DNA from: Andrena cerasifolii
Lineage: Eukaryota; Arthropoda; Insecta; Hymenoptera; Andrenidae
Assembly: GCF_050908995.1 (NCBI RefSeq)
Contig: NW_027484943.1
Location: 1 to 64,000, forward strand
DNA: 64,000 nt
Reading direction: 5' to 3'
Within the stretch, counting starts at the first letter, position 1; the number at the start of each line of letters is the position of its first letter. The notes beneath the pieces are model-generated. The model was not told where the DNA came from, ran no database searches, and saw only the letters and a list, made by a program, of their open reading frames with translations. Both the position numbers and the translations under genes were made by a program. Below, piece after piece: positions 45,537-59,100 of the stretch.

Positions 45537-48500
45537 GTGCCATCTCTTTCGACGGCATGTTCTCCTGTTACAAAGCCCAATTCTGTGGATTCTGAAAATT
45601 TTCGCCAGATTTTGGCCAATATATCAGGAGAAAATGAAGTGGAAAGAGGTATACTAAATTTCAGCTTCAAAGGCATCGCCTTAAAATTGCAAATAAGAGG
45701 CGCAGGCCTTTCAAGTGGCGTTCGAAAATTCTGCGTCTCTTCGTTAATCAGTCACTGTCTCGAAACATCTGCGCCACTTCTCGCTCTTTGATTTGCTCTC
45801 CGGAGACATTACTTTGTGCCATCTCTTTCGACGGCATGTTCTCCTGTTACAAAGCCCAATGATGTGCATTCTGAAAATTTTCGCTAGATTTTGGCCAATA
45901 TATCAGGAGAACATGAAGTGGAAATAGGTATACTAAATTTCAGCTTCAAAGGCATCGCCTTAAAGTTGCAATTAAGAGGCGCAGGCCTTTCAAGAGGCTT
46001 TCGAAAATTCTGCGTCTCTTCGTTAAACAGTCACTGTCTCGAAATATCTGCGCCACTTCTAGCTCTTTGATTTGCTCTCCGGAGACGTTACTTTGTGCCA
46101 TCTCTTTCGACGGCATGTTCTCCTGTTACAAAGCCCAATTCTGTGGATTCTGAAAATTTTCGCCAGATTTTGGCCAATATATCAGGAGAAAATGAAGTGG
46201 AAAGAGGTATACTAAATTTCAGCTTCAAAGGCATCGCCTTAAAATTGCAAATAAGAGGCGCAGGCCTTTCAAGTGGCGTTCGAAAATTCTGCGTCTCTTC
46301 GTTAATCAGTCACTGTCTCGAAACATCTGCGCCACTTCTCGCTCTTTGATTTGCTCTCCGGAGACATTACTTTGTGCCATCTCTTTCGACGGCATGTTCT
46401 CCTGTTACAAAGCCCAATTTTGTGCATTCTGAAAATTTTCGCCAGATTTTGGCCAATATATCAGGAGAAGATGAAGTGGAAAGAGGTATACTAAATTTCA
46501 GCTTCAAAGGCATCGCTTAAAAGTATCAAATCAGAAGCGCAGGCCTTTCAAGAGGCGTTCGAAAATTATGCGACTCTTCGTTAAACAGTCACTGTCTCGA
46601 AACATCTGCGCCACTTCTCGCTCTTTGATTTGCTCTCCGGAGACGTTACTTTGTGCCATCTCTTTCGACGGCATGTTCTCCTGTTACAAAGCCCAATGAT
46701 GTGCATTCTGAAAATTTTCGCTAGATTTTGGCCAATATATCAGGAGAACATGAAGTGGAAATAGGTATACTAAATTTCAGCTTCAAAGGCATCGCCTTAA
46801 AGTTGCAATTAAGAGGCGCAGGCCTTTCAAGAGGCTTTCGAAAATTCTGCGTCTCTTCGTTAAACAGTCACTGTCTCGAAACACCTGCGCCACTTCTCGC
46901 TCTTTGATTTGCTCTCCAGAGACGTTACTTTGTGCCATCTCTTTCGACGGCATGTTCTCCTGTTACAAAGCCCAATTTTGTGCATTCTGAAAATTTTCGC
47001 CAGATTTTGGCCAATATATCAGGAGAAGATGAAGTGGAAAGAGGTATACTAAATTTCAGCTTCAAAGGCATCGCTTAAAAGTATCAAATCAGAAGCGCAG
47101 GCCTTTCAAGAGGCGTTCGAAAATTATGCGACTCTTCGTTAAACAGTCACTGTCTCGAAACATCTGCGCCACTTCTCGCTCTTTGATTTGCTCTCCGGAG
47201 ACATTATTTGTGCCATCTCTTTCGACGGCATGTTCTCCTGTTACAAAGCCCAATTTTGTGCATTCTGAAAATTTTCGCCAGATTTTGGCCAATATATCAG
47301 GAGAAAATGAAGTGGAAAGGGGTATACTAAATTTCAGCTTCAAAGGCATCGCTTAAAGTTGCAAGTAAGAGGCGCAGGCCTTTCAAGAGGCGTTCGAAAA
47401 TTCTGCGTCTCTTCGTTAAACAGTCACTGTCTCGAAACATCTGCGCCACTTCTCGCTCATTGATTTGCCATCCGGAGACGTTACTTTGTGCCATCTCTTT
47501 CGACGGCATGTCTCCTGTTACAAAGCCCAATGATGTGCATTCTGAAAATTTTCGCTAGATTTTGGCCAATATATCAGGAGAACATGAAGTGGAAATAGGT
47601 ATACTAAATTTCAGCTTCAAAGGCATCGCCTTAAAGTTGCAATTAAGAGGCGCAGGCCTTTCAAGAGGCTTTCGAAAATTCTGCGTCTCTTCGTTAAACA
47701 GTCACTGTCTCGAAACACCTGCGCCACTTCTCGCTCTTTGATTTGCTCTCCAGAGACGTTACTTTGTTCCATCTCTTTCGACGGCATGTTGTCCTGTTAC
47801 AAAGCTCAATTTTGTGTATTCTCGAAATTTCGCCAGATTTTGTCAATATATCAGGAGAAAATGAAGTGGAAAGAGGTATACTAAATTTCAGCTTCAAAGG
47901 CATCGCCTTAAAGTTGCAAATAAGAGGCGCAGGCCTTTCAAGAGGCGTTCGAAAATTCTGCGTCTCTTCGTTAAACAGTCACTGTCTCGAAACATCTGCG
48001 CCACTTCTCGCTCTTTGATTTGCTCTCCAGAGACGTTACTTTGTTCCATCTCTTTCGACGGCATGTTGTCCTGTTACAAAGCTCAATTTTGTGTATTCTC
48101 GAAATTTTCGCCAGATTTTGGTCAATATATCAGGAGAAAATGAAGTGAAAGAGGTATACTAAATTTCAGCTTCAAAGGCATCGCCTTAAAGTTGCAAATA
48201 AGAGGCGCAGGCCTTTCAAGAGGCGTTCGAAAATTCTGCGTCTCTTCGTTAAACAGTCACTGTCTCGAAACACCTGCGCCACTTCTCGCTCTTTGATTTG
48301 CTCTCCGGAGACATTACTTTGTGCCATCTCTTTCGACGGCATGTTCTCCTGTTACAAAGCCCAATGATGTGCATTCTGAAAATTTTCGCTAGATTTTGGC
48401 CAATATATCAGGAGAACATGAAGTGGAAATAGGTATACTAAATTTCAGCTTCAAAGGCATCGCCTTAAAGTTGCAATTAAGAGGCGCAGGCCTTTCAAGA

Positions 48501-51106
48501 GGCTTCGAAAATTCTGCGTCTCTTCGTTAAACAGTCACTGTCTCGAAATATCTGCGCCACTTCTAGCTCTTTGATTTGCTCTCCGGAGACGTTACTTTGT
48601 GCCATCTCTTTCGACGGCATGTTCTCCTGTTACAAAGCCCAATTCTGTGGATTCTGAAAATTTTCGCCAGATTTTGGCCAATATATCAGGAGAAAATGAA
48701 GTGGAAAGAGGTATACTAAATTTCAGCTTCAAAGGCATCGCCTTAAAATTGCAAATAAGAGGCGCAGGCCTTTCAAGTGGCGTTCGAAAATTCTGCGTCT
48801 CTTCGTTAATCAGTCACTGTCTCGAAACATCTGCGCCACTTCTCGCTCTTTGATTTGCTCTCCGGAGACATTACTTTGTGCCATCTCTTTCGACGGCATG
48901 TTCTCCTGTTACAAAGCCAATTTTGTGCATTCTGAAAATTTTCGCCAGATTTTGGCCAATATATCAGGAGAAGATGAAGTGGAAAGAGGTATACTAAATT
49001 TCAGCTTCAAAGGCATCGCTTAAAAGTATCAAATCAGAAGCGCAGGCCTTTCAAGAGGCGTTCGAAAATTATGCGACTCTTCGTTAAACAGTCACTGTCT
49101 CGAAACATCTGCGCCACTTCTCGCTCATTGATTTGCCATCCGGAGACGTTACTTTGTGCCATCTCTTTCGACGGCATGTTCTCCTGTTACAAAGCCCAAT
49201 TCTGTGGATTCTGAAAATTTTCGCCAGATTCTGGCCAATATATCAGGAGAAAATGAAGTGGAAAGAGGTATACTAAATTTCAGCTTCAAAGGCATCGCCT
49301 AAAGTTGCAAATAAGAGCGCAGGCCTTTCAAGAGGCGTTCGAAAATTCTGCGTCTCTTCGTTAAACAGTCACTGTCTCGAAACACCTGCGCCACTTCTCG
49401 CTCTTTGATTTGCTCTCCGGAGACATTACTTTGTGCCATCTCTTTCGACGGCATGTTCTCCTGTTACAAAGCCCAATGATGTGCATTCTGAAAATTTTCG
49501 CTAGATTTTGGCCAATATATCAGGAGAACATGAAGTGGAAATAGGTATACTAAATTTCAGCTTCAAAGGCATCGCCTTAAAGTTGCAATTAAGAGGCGCA
49601 GGCCTTTCAAGAGGCTTTCGAAAATTCTGCGTCTCTTCGTTAAACAGTCACTGTCTCGAAATATCTGCGCCACTTCTAGCTCTTTGATTTGCTCTCCGGA
49701 GACGTTACTTTGTGCCATCTCTTTCGACGGCATGTTCTCCTGTTACAAAGCCCAATTCTGTGGATTCTGAAAATTTTCGCCAGATTTTGGCCAATATATC
49801 AGGAGAAAATGAAGTGGAAAGAGGTATACTAAATTTCAGCTTCAAAGGCATCGCCTTAAAATTGCAAATAAGAGGCGCAGGCCTTTCAAGTGGCGTTCGA
49901 AAATTCTGCGTCTCTTCGTTAATCAGTCACTGTCTCGAAACATCTGCGCCACTTCTCGCTCTTTGATTTGCTCTCCGGAGACATTACTTTGTGCCATCTC
50001 TTTCGACGGCATGTTCTCCTGTTACAAAGCCCAATTTTGTGCATTCTGAAAATTTTCGCCAGATTTTGGCCAATATATCAGGAGAAGATGAAGTGGAAAG
50101 AGGTATACTAAATTTCAGCTTCAAAGGCATCGCTTAAAAGTATCAAATCAGAAGCGCAGGCCTTTCAAGAGGCGTTCGAAAATTATGCGACTCTTCGTTA
50201 AACAGTCACTGTCTCGAAACATCTGCGCCACTTCTCGCTCATTGATTTGCCATCCGGAGACGTTACTTTGTGCCATCTCTTTCGACGGCATGTTCTCCTG
50301 TTACAAAGCCCAATTCTGTGGATTCTGAAAATTTTCGCCAGATTCTGGCCAATATATCAGGAGAAAATGAAGTGGAAAGAGGTATACTAAATTTCAGCTT
50401 CAAAGGCATCGCCTTAAAGTTGCAAATAAGAGGCGCAGGCCTTTCAAGAGGCGTTCGAAAATTCTGCGTCTCTTCGTTAATCAGTCACTGTCTCGAAACA
50501 TCTGCACCACTTCTCGCTCTTTGATTTGCTCTCCGGAGACGTTACTTTGTGCCATCTCTTTCGACGGCATGTTCTCCTGTTACAAAGCCCAATGATGTGC
50601 ATTCTGAAAATTTTCGCTAGATTTTGGCCAATATATCAGGAGAACATGAAGTGGAAATAGGTATACTAAATTTCAGCTTCAAAGGCATCGCCTTAAAGTT
50701 GCAATTAAGAGGCGCAGGCCTTTCAAGAGGCTTTCGAAAATTCTGCGTCTCTTCGTTAAACAGTCACTGTCTCGAAACACCTGCGCCACTTCTCGCTCTT
50801 TGATTTGCTCTCCAGAGACGTTACTTTGTGCCATCTCTTTCGACGGCATGTTCTCCTGTTACAAAGCCCAATTTTGTGCATTCTGAAAATTTTCGCCAGA
50901 TTTTGGCCAATATATCAGGAGAAGATGAAGTGGAAAGAGGTATACTAAATTTCAGCTTCAAAGGCATCGCTTAAAAGTATCAAATCAGAAGCGCAGGCCT
51001 TTCAAGAGGCGTTCGAAAATTATGCGACTCTTCGTTAAACAGTCACTGTCTCGAAACATCTGCGCCACTTCTCGCTCTTTGATTTGCTCTCCGGAGACAT
51101 TACTTT
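45537..51106. repeat. G/F/C-rich block with a 14-monomer repeat
   Basis: Order from 45537: G, C, G, F, C, F, X, C, D, D, C, G, F, G, C, G, F, G, C, F. F-X-C-D at 46932-48042 returns at 50828-51943, 3,896 bp later, which is 14 x 279 minus ten. The tetramer C-G-F-G occurs at 48321-49432 (1,112 bp) and 49433-50548 (1,116 bp). All ten missing bases lie in the left copies; see the separate entry on 47206-49314. Confidence 0.88.
47206..49314. other. Cluster of ten one-base deletions, probable consensus error
   Basis: Compared with sister copies one base is missing at about 47206 (ATTATTTG), 47352 (CGCTTAAAG), 47511 (CATGTCTCC), 47826 (GAAATTTCGCC), 47841 (TTTTGTCAAT), 48144 (AAGTGAAAG), 48504 (GGCTTCGAAAA), 48916 (AAAGCCAATT), 49299 (CGCCTAAAG) and 49313 (AAGAGCGC). 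Nine of the ten shorten a run of two or more identical bases. The matching units to the right (49433-51943) have none of them. This is the pattern of uncorrected long-read error or a collapsed, thinly covered repeat, not of ordinary satellite decay. Confidence 0.75.
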
Positions 51107-54100
51107 GTGCCATCTCTTTCGACGGCATGTTCTCCTGTTACAAAGCCCAATTTTGTGCATTCTGAAAATTTTCGCCAGATTTTGGCCAATATATCAGGAG
51201 AAAATGAAGTGGAAAGGGGTATACTAAATTTCAGCTTCAAAGGCATCGCCTTAAAGTTGCAAGTAAGAGGCGCAGGCCTTTCAAGAGGCGTTCGAAAATT
51301 CTGCGTCTCTTCGTTAAACAGTCACTGTCTCGAAACATCTGCGCCACTTCTCGCTCATTGATTTGCCATCCGGAGACGTTACTTTGTGCCATCTCTTTCG
51401 ACGGCATGTTCTCCTGTTACAAAGCCCAATGATGTGCATTCTGAAAATTTTCGCTAGATTTTGGCCAATATATCAGGAGAACATGAAGTGGAAATAGGTA
51501 TACTAAATTTCAGCTTCAAAGGCATCGCCTTAAAGTTGCAATTAAGAGGCGCAGGCCTTTCAAGAGGCTTTCGAAAATTCTGCGTCTCTTCGTTAAACAG
51601 TCACTGTCTCGAAACACCTGCGCCACTTCTCGCTCTTTGATTTGCTCTCCAGAGACGTTACTTTGTTCCATCTCTTTCGACGGCATGTTGTCCTGTTACA
51701 AAGCTCAATTTTGTGTATTCTCGAAATTTTCGCCAGATTTTGGTCAATATATCAGGAGAAAATGAAGTGGAAAGAGGTATACTAAATTTCAGCTTCAAAG
51801 GCATCGCCTTAAAGTTGCAAATAAGAGGCGCAGGCCTTTCAAGAGGCGTTCGAAAATTCTGCGTCTCTTCGTTAAACAGTCACTGTCTCGAAACATCTGC
51901 GCCACTTCTCGCTCTTTGATTTGCTCTCCAGAGACGTTACTTTGTTCCATCTCTTTCGACGGCATGTTGTCCTGTTACAAAGCACAATTTTGTGTATTAT
52001 CGAAATTTTCGCCAGATTTTGGCCAATATATCAGGAGAAAATGAAGTGGAAAGAGGTATACTAAATTTCAGCTTCAAAGGCATCACCTTAAAGTTGCAAA
52101 TAAGAGGCGCAGGCCTTTCAAGAGGCGTTCGAAAATTCTGCGTCTCTTCGTTAAACAGTCACTGTCTCGAAACACCTGCGCCACTTCTCACTCTTTGATT
52201 TGCTCTCCAGAGACGTTACTTTGTTCCATCTCTTTCGACGGCATGTTGTCCTGTTACAAAGCTCAATTTTGTGTATTCTCGAAATTTTCGCCAGATTTTG
52301 GCCAATATATCAGGAGAACATGAAGTGGAAAGAGGTATACTAAATTTCAGCTTCAAAGGCATCACCTTAAAGTTGCAAATAAGAGGCGCAGGCCTTTCAA
52401 GAGGCGTTCGAAAATTCTGCGTCTCTTCGTTAAACAGTCACTGTCTCGAAACACCTGCGCCACTTCTCGCTCTTTGATTTGCTCTCCAGAGACGTTACTT
52501 TGTTCCATCTCTTTCGACGGCATGGTGTCCTGTTACAAAGCTCAATTTTGTGTATTCTCGAAATTTTCGCCAGATTTTGGTCAATATATCAGGAGAAAAT
52601 GAAGTGGAAAGAGGTATACTAAATTTCAGCTTCAAAGGCATCGCCTTAAAGTTGCAAATAAGAGGCGCAGGCCTTTCAAGAGGCGTTCGAAAATTCTGCG
52701 TCTCTTCGTTAAACAGTCACTGTCTCGAAACACCTGCGCCACTTCTCACTCTTTGATTTGCTCTCCAGAGACGTTACTTTTTTCCATCTCTTTCGACGGC
52801 ATGTTGTCCTGTTACAAAGCCCAATTTTGTGCATTCTGAAAATTTTCGCCAGATTTTGGCCAATATATCAGGAGAACATGAAGTGGAAAGAGGTATACTA
52901 AATTTCAGCTTCAAAGGCATCGCCTTAAAGTTGCAAATAAGAGGCGCAGGCCTTTCAAGAGGCGTTCGAAAATTCTGCGTCTCGTTGTTAAACAATCACT
53001 GTCTCGAAACACTTGCGCCACTTCTCGCTCTTTGATTTGCTCTCCAGAGACGTTACTTTGTTCCATCTCTTTCGACGGCATATTCTCCTGTTACATAGCC
53101 CAATTTTGTGCATTCTGAAAATTTTCGCCAGATTTTGGCCAATATATCAGGAGAAAATGAAGTGGAAAGAGGTATACTAAATTTCAGCTTCAAAGGCATC
53201 GCCTTAAAGTTGCAAATATGAGGCGCAGGCCTTTCAAGAGGCGTTCGAAAATTCTGCGTCTCGTTGTTAAACAATCACTGTCTCGAAACACCTGCGCCAC
53301 TTCTCGCTCTTTGATTCGCTCTCCAGAGACGTTACTTTGTTCCATCTCTTTCGACGGCATGTTGTCCTGTTACAAAGCACAATTTTGTGTATTCTCGAAA
53401 TTTTCGCCAGGTTTTGGCCAATATATCAGGAGAACATGAAGTCAAAAGAGGTATACTAAATTTCAGCTTCATAGGCATCGCCTTAAAGTTGCAAATCAGA
53501 GGCGCAGGCCTTTCAAGAGGCGTTCGAAAATTCTGCGTCTCTTCGTTAAACAGTCACTGTCTCGAAACATCTGCGCCACTTCTCGCTCTTTGATTTGCTC
53601 TCCGGAGACATTACTTTGTGCCATCTCTTTCGACGGCATGTTCTCCTGTTACAAAGCCCAATTTTGTGCATTCTGAAAATTTTCGCCAGATTTTGGCCAA
53701 TATATCAGGAGAAAATGAAGTGGAAAGGGGTATACTAAATTTCAGCTTCAAAGGCATCGTCTTAAAGTTGCAAATAAGAGGCGCAGGCCTTTCAAGAGGC
53801 GTTCGAAAATTCTGCGTCTCTTCGTTAAACAGTCACTGTCTCGAAACATCTGCGCCACTTCTCGCTCATTGATTTGCCATCCGGAGACGTTACTTTGTGC
53901 CATCTCTTTCGACGGCATGTTCTCCTGTTACAAAGCCCAATGATGTGCATTCTGAAAATTTTCGCTAGATTTTGGCCAATATATCAGGAGAACATGAAGT
54001 GGAAATAGGTATACTAAATTTCAGCTTCAAAGGCATCGCCTTAAAGTTGCAATTAAGAGGCGCAGGCCTTTCAAGAGGCTTTCGAAAATTCTGCGTCTCT

Positions 54101-56126
54101 TCGTTAAACAGTCACTGTCTCGAAACACCTGCGCCACTTCTCGCTCTTTGATTTGCTCTCCAGAGACGTTACTTTGTTCCATCTCTTTCGACGGCATGTT
54201 GTCCTGTTACAAAGCTCAATTTTGTGTATTCTCGAAATTTTCGCCAGATTTTGGTCAATATATCAGGAGAAAATGAAGTGGAAAGAGGTATACTAAATTT
54301 CAGCTTCAAAGGCATCGCCTTAAAGTTGCAAATAAGAGGCGCAGGCCTTTCAAGAGGCGTTCGAAAATTCTGCGTCTCTTCGTTAAACAGTCACTGTCTC
54401 GAAACATCTGCGCCACTTCTCGCTCTTTGATTTGCTCTCCAGAGACGTTACTTTGTTCCATCTCTTTCGACGGCATGTTGTCCTGTTACAAAGCACAATT
54501 TTGTGTATTATCGAAATTTTCGCCAGATTTTGGCCAATATATCAGGAGAAAATGAAGTGGAAAGAGGTATACTAAATTTCAGCTTCAAAGGCATCACCTT
54601 AAAGTTGCAAATAAGAGGCGCAGGCCTTTCAAGAGGCGTTCGAAAATTCTGCGTCTCTTCGTTAAACAGTCACTGTCTCGAAACACCTGCGCCACTTCTC
54701 ACTCTTTGATTGCTCTCCAGAGACTTTACTTTTTTCCATCTCTTTCGACGGCATGTTGTCCTGTTACAAAGCTCAATTTTGTGTATTCTCGAAATTTTCG
54801 CCAGATTTTGGCCAATATATCAGGAGAACATGAAGTGGAAAGAGGTATACTAAATTTCAGCTTCAAAGGCATCACCTTAAAGTTGCAAATAAGAGGCGCA
54901 GGCCTTTCAAGAGGCGTTCGAAATTCTGCGTCTCTTCGTTAAACAGTCACTGTCTCGAAACACCTGCGCCACTTCTCGCTCTTTGATTTGCTCTCCAGAG
55001 ACGTTACTTTGTTCCATCTCTTTCGACGGCATGGTGTCCTGTTACAAAGCTCAATTTTGTGTATTCTCGAAATTTTCGCCAGATTTTGGTCAATATATCA
55101 GGAGAAAATGAAGTGGAAAGAGGTATACTAAATTTCAGCTTCAAAGGCATCGCCTTAAAGTTGCAAATAAGAGGCGCAGGCCATTCAAGAGGCGTTCGAA
55201 AATTCTGTGTCTCTTCGTTAAACAGTCACTGTCTCGAAACATCTGCGCCACTTCTCGCTCTTTGATTTGCTCTCCAGAGACGTTACTTTGTTCCATCTCT
55301 TTCGACGGCATGTTGTCCTGTTACAAAGCACAATTTTGTGTATTATCGAAATTTTCGCCAGATTTTGGCCAATATATCAGGAGAAAATGAAGTGGAAAGA
55401 GGTATACTAAATTTCAGCTTCAAAGGCATCACCTTAAAGTTGCAAATAAGAGGCGCAGGCCTTTCAAGAGGCGTTCGAAAATTCTGCGTCTCTTCGTTAA
55501 ACAGTCACTGTCTCGAAACACCTGCGCCACTTCTCACTCTTTGATTTGCTCTCCAGAGACGTTACTTTTTTCCATCTCTTTCGACGGCATGTTGTCCTGT
55601 TACAAAGCCCAATTTTGTGCATTCTGAAAATTTTCGCCAGATTTTGGCCAATATATCAGGAGAACATGAAGTGGAAAGAGGTATACTAAATTTCAGCTTC
55701 AAAGGCATCGCCTTAAAGTTGCAAATAAGAGGCGCAGGCCTTTCAAGAGGCGTTCGAAAATTCTGCGTCTCGTTGTTAAACAATCACTGTCTCGAAACAC
55801 CTGCGCCACTTCTCGCTCTTTGATTTGCTCTCCAGAGACGTTACTTTGTTCCATCTCTTTCGACGGCATGTTGTCCTGTTACAAAGCACAATTTTGTGTA
55901 TTCTCGAAATTTTCGCCAGGTTTTGGCCAATATATCAGGAGAACATGAAGTCAAAAGAGGTATACTAAATTTCAGCTTCATAGGCATCGCCTTAAAGTTG
56001 CAAATCAGAGGCGCAGGCCTTTCAAGAGGCGTTCGAAAATTCTGCGACTCTTCGTTAAACAGTCACTGTCTCGAAACATCTGCGCCACTTCTCGCTCTTT
56101 GATTTGCTCTCCGGAGACATTACTTT
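51107..56126. repeat. Two tandem nine-monomer HOR copies (2,511 and 2,509 bp)
   Basis: Copy 1 (51107-53617): X, C, D, H, L, N, A, B'', E. Copy 2 (53618-56126): X, C, D, H, L, N, H, A, E. Copy 2 has gained an H and lost B'', keeping nine units. Copy 2 is two bases short because of TTGATTGCTC at about 54710 and CGAAATTCTG at about 54920. Private changes: GCAAGTAAGAGG and AAAGGGGTAT at 51107, CATCGTCTTAAAG at 53618. Confidence 0.9.
52223..52501. repeat. Monomer type L exemplar
   Basis: Carries GTTGTCC, AAAGCTC, TATTCTCGAAATT and GGCCAAT like D', but GAGAACATG, GGCATCACC and AAACACCTG with CTCGCTC. Copies start at 39399, 42189 and 54733. The next unit is always an N. Confidence 0.85.
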
Positions 56127-59100
56127 GTGCCATCTCTTTCGACGGCATGTTCTCCTGTTACAAAGCCCAATTTTGTGCATTCTGAAAATTTTCGCCAGAT
56201 TTTGGCCAATATATCAGGAGAAAATGAAGTGGAAAGAGGTATACTAAATTTCAGCTTCAAAGGCATCGCCTTAAAGTTGCAAATAAGAGGCGCAGGCCTT
56301 TCAAGAGGCGTTCGAAAATTCTGCGTCTCTTCGTTAAACAGTCACTGTCTCGAAACATCTGCGCCACTTCTCGCTCATTGATTTGCCATCCGGAGACGTT
56401 ACTTTGTGCATCTCTTTCGACGGCATGTTGTCCTGTTACAAAGCACAATGATGTGCATTCTGAAAATTTTCGCTAGATTTTGGCCAATATATCAGGAGAA
56501 CATGAAGTGGAAATAGGTATACTAAATTTCAGCTTCAAAGGCATCGCCTTAAAGTTGCAATTAAGAGGCGCAGGCCTTTCAAGAGGCGTTCGAAAATTCT
56601 GCGTCTCTTCGTTAAACAGTCACTGTCTCGATACATCTGCGCCACTTCTTGCTCTTTGATTTGCTCTCTGGAGACGTTACTTTGTGCCATCTCTTTCGAC
56701 GGCATGTTCTCCTGTTACAAAGCCCAATTTTGTGCATTCTGAAAATTTTCGCCAGATTTTGGCCAATATATCAGGAGAACATAAAGTGGAAAGAGGTATA
56801 CTAAATTTCAGCTTCAAAGGCATCGCCTTAAAGTTGCAAATAAGAGGCGCAGGCCTTTCAAGAGGCGTTCGAAAATTCTGCGTCTCTTCGTTAAACAGTC
56901 ACTGTCTCGATACATCTGCGCCACTTCTTGCTCTTTGATTTGCTCTCTGGAGACGTTACTTTGTGCCATCTGTTTTGACGGCATGTTCTCCTGTTACAAA
57001 GCCCAATTTTGTGCATTCTGAAAATTTTCGCCAGATTTTGGCCAATATATCAGGAGAACATGAAGTGGAAAGAGGTATACTAAATTTCAGCTTCAAAGGC
57101 ATCGCCTTAAAGTTGCAAATAAGAGGCGCAGGCCTCTCAAGAGGCGTTCGAAAATTCTGCGTCTCTTCGTTAAACAGTCACTGTCTCGAAACATCTGCGC
57201 CACTTCTCGCTCTTTGATTTGCTCTCCGGAGACATTACTTTGTGCCATCTCTTTCGACGGCATGTTCTCCTGTTACAAAGCCCAATTTTGTGCATTCTGA
57301 AAATTTTCGCCAGATTTTGGCCAATATATCAGGAGAACATGAAGTGGAAAGAGGTATACTAAATTTCAGCTTCAAAGGCATCGCCTTAAAGTTGCAAATA
57401 AGAGGCGCAGGCCTTTCAAGAGGCGTTCGAAAATTCTGCGTCTCTTCGTTAATCAGTCACTGTCTCGAAATATCTGCGCCACTTCTAGCTCTTTGATTTG
57501 CTCTCCGGAGACGTTACTTTGTGCCATCTCTTTCGACGGCATGTTCTCCTGTTACAAAGCCCAATTCTGTGGATTCTGAAAATTTTCGCCAGATTTTGGC
57601 CAATATATCAGGAGAAAGTGAAGTGGAAAGAGGTATACTAAATTTCAGCTTCAAAGGCATCGCCTTAAAATTGCAAATAAGAGGCGCAGGCCTTTCAAGT
57701 GGCGTTCGAAAATTCTGCGTCTCTTCGTTAATCAGTCACTGTCTCGAAACATCTGCGCCACTTCTCGCTCTTTGATTTGCTCTCCGGAGACATTACTTTG
57801 TGCCATCTCTTTCGACGGCATGTTCTCCTGTTACAAAGCCCAATTTTGTGCATTCTGAAAATTTTCGCCAGATTTTGGCCAATATATCAGGAGAAGATGA
57901 AGTGGAAAGAGGTATACTAAATTTCAGCTTCAAAGGCATCGCTTAAAAGTATCAAATCAGAAGCGCAGGCCTTTCAAGAGGCGTTCGAAAATTATGCGAC
58001 TCTTCGTTAAACAGTCACTGTCTCGAAACATCTGCGCCACTTCTCGCTCTTTGATTTGCTCTCCGGAGACATTACTTTGTGCCATCTCTTTCGACGGCAT
58101 GTTCTCCTGTTACAAAGCCCAATTTTGTGCATTCTGAAAATTTTCGCCAGATTTTGGCCAATATATCAGGAGAAAATGAAGTGGAAAGAGGTATACTAAA
58201 TTTCAGTTTCAAAGGCATCGCCTTAAAGTTGCAAATAAGAGGCGCAGGCCTTTCAAGAGGCGTTCGAAAATTCTGCGTCTCTTCGTTAAACAGTCACTGT
58301 CTCGAAACATCTGCGCCACTTCTCGCTCATTGATTTGCCATCCGGAGACGTTACTTTGTGCCATCTCTTTCGACGGCATGTTGTCCTGTTACAAAGCACA
58401 ATGATGTGCATTCTGAAAATTTTCGCTAGATTTTGGCCAATATATCAGGAGAACATGAAGTGGAAATAGGTATACTAAATTTCAGCTTCAAAGGCATCGC
58501 CTTAAAGTTGCAATTAAGAGGCGCAGGCCTTTCAAGAGGCTTTCGAAAATTCTGCGTCTCTTCGTTAAACAGTCACTGTCTCGAAACACCTGCGCCACTT
58601 CTCGCTCTTTGATTTGCTCTCCAGAGACGTTACTTTGTTCCATCTCTTTCGACGGCATGTTGTCCTGTTACAAAGCTCAATTTTGTGTATTCTCGAAATT
58701 TTCGCCAGATTTTGGTCAATATATCAGGAGAAAATGAAGTGGAAAGAGGTATACTAAATTTCAGCTTCAAAGGCATCGCCTTAAAATTGCAAATAAGAGG
58801 CGCAGGCCTTTCAAGAGGCGTTCGAAAATTCTGCGTCTCTTCGTTAAACAGTCACTGTCTCGAAACATCTGCGCCACTTCTCGCTCTTTGATTTGCTCTC
58901 CAGAGACGTTACTTTGTTCCATCTCTTTCGACGGCATGTTGTCCTGTTACAAAGCACAATTTTGTGTATTATCGAAATTTTCGCCAGATTTTGGCCAATA
59001 TATCAGGAGAAAATGAAGTGGAAAGAGGTATACTGAATTTCAGCTTCAAAGGCATCACCTTAAAGTTGCAAATAAGAGGCGCAGGCCTTTCAAGAGGCGT

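Larger units (their letters stand above)
39957..46094. repeat. Eleven-monomer repeat, second copy diverging after eight units
   Basis: Copy 1 (39957-43025, 3,069 bp): A, B'', E, F, X, C, J, I, L, N, H. Copy 2 from 43026: A, B'', E, F, X, C, J, I, then K, G and C. The offset is exactly 3,069 bp, and the private GAGCCGTTAC occurs in both (40781 and 43850). The copies differ at J (GCAAAAAAGAGG only at 41631) and X (GCAGTCCTTT only at 44142). Confidence 0.9.
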
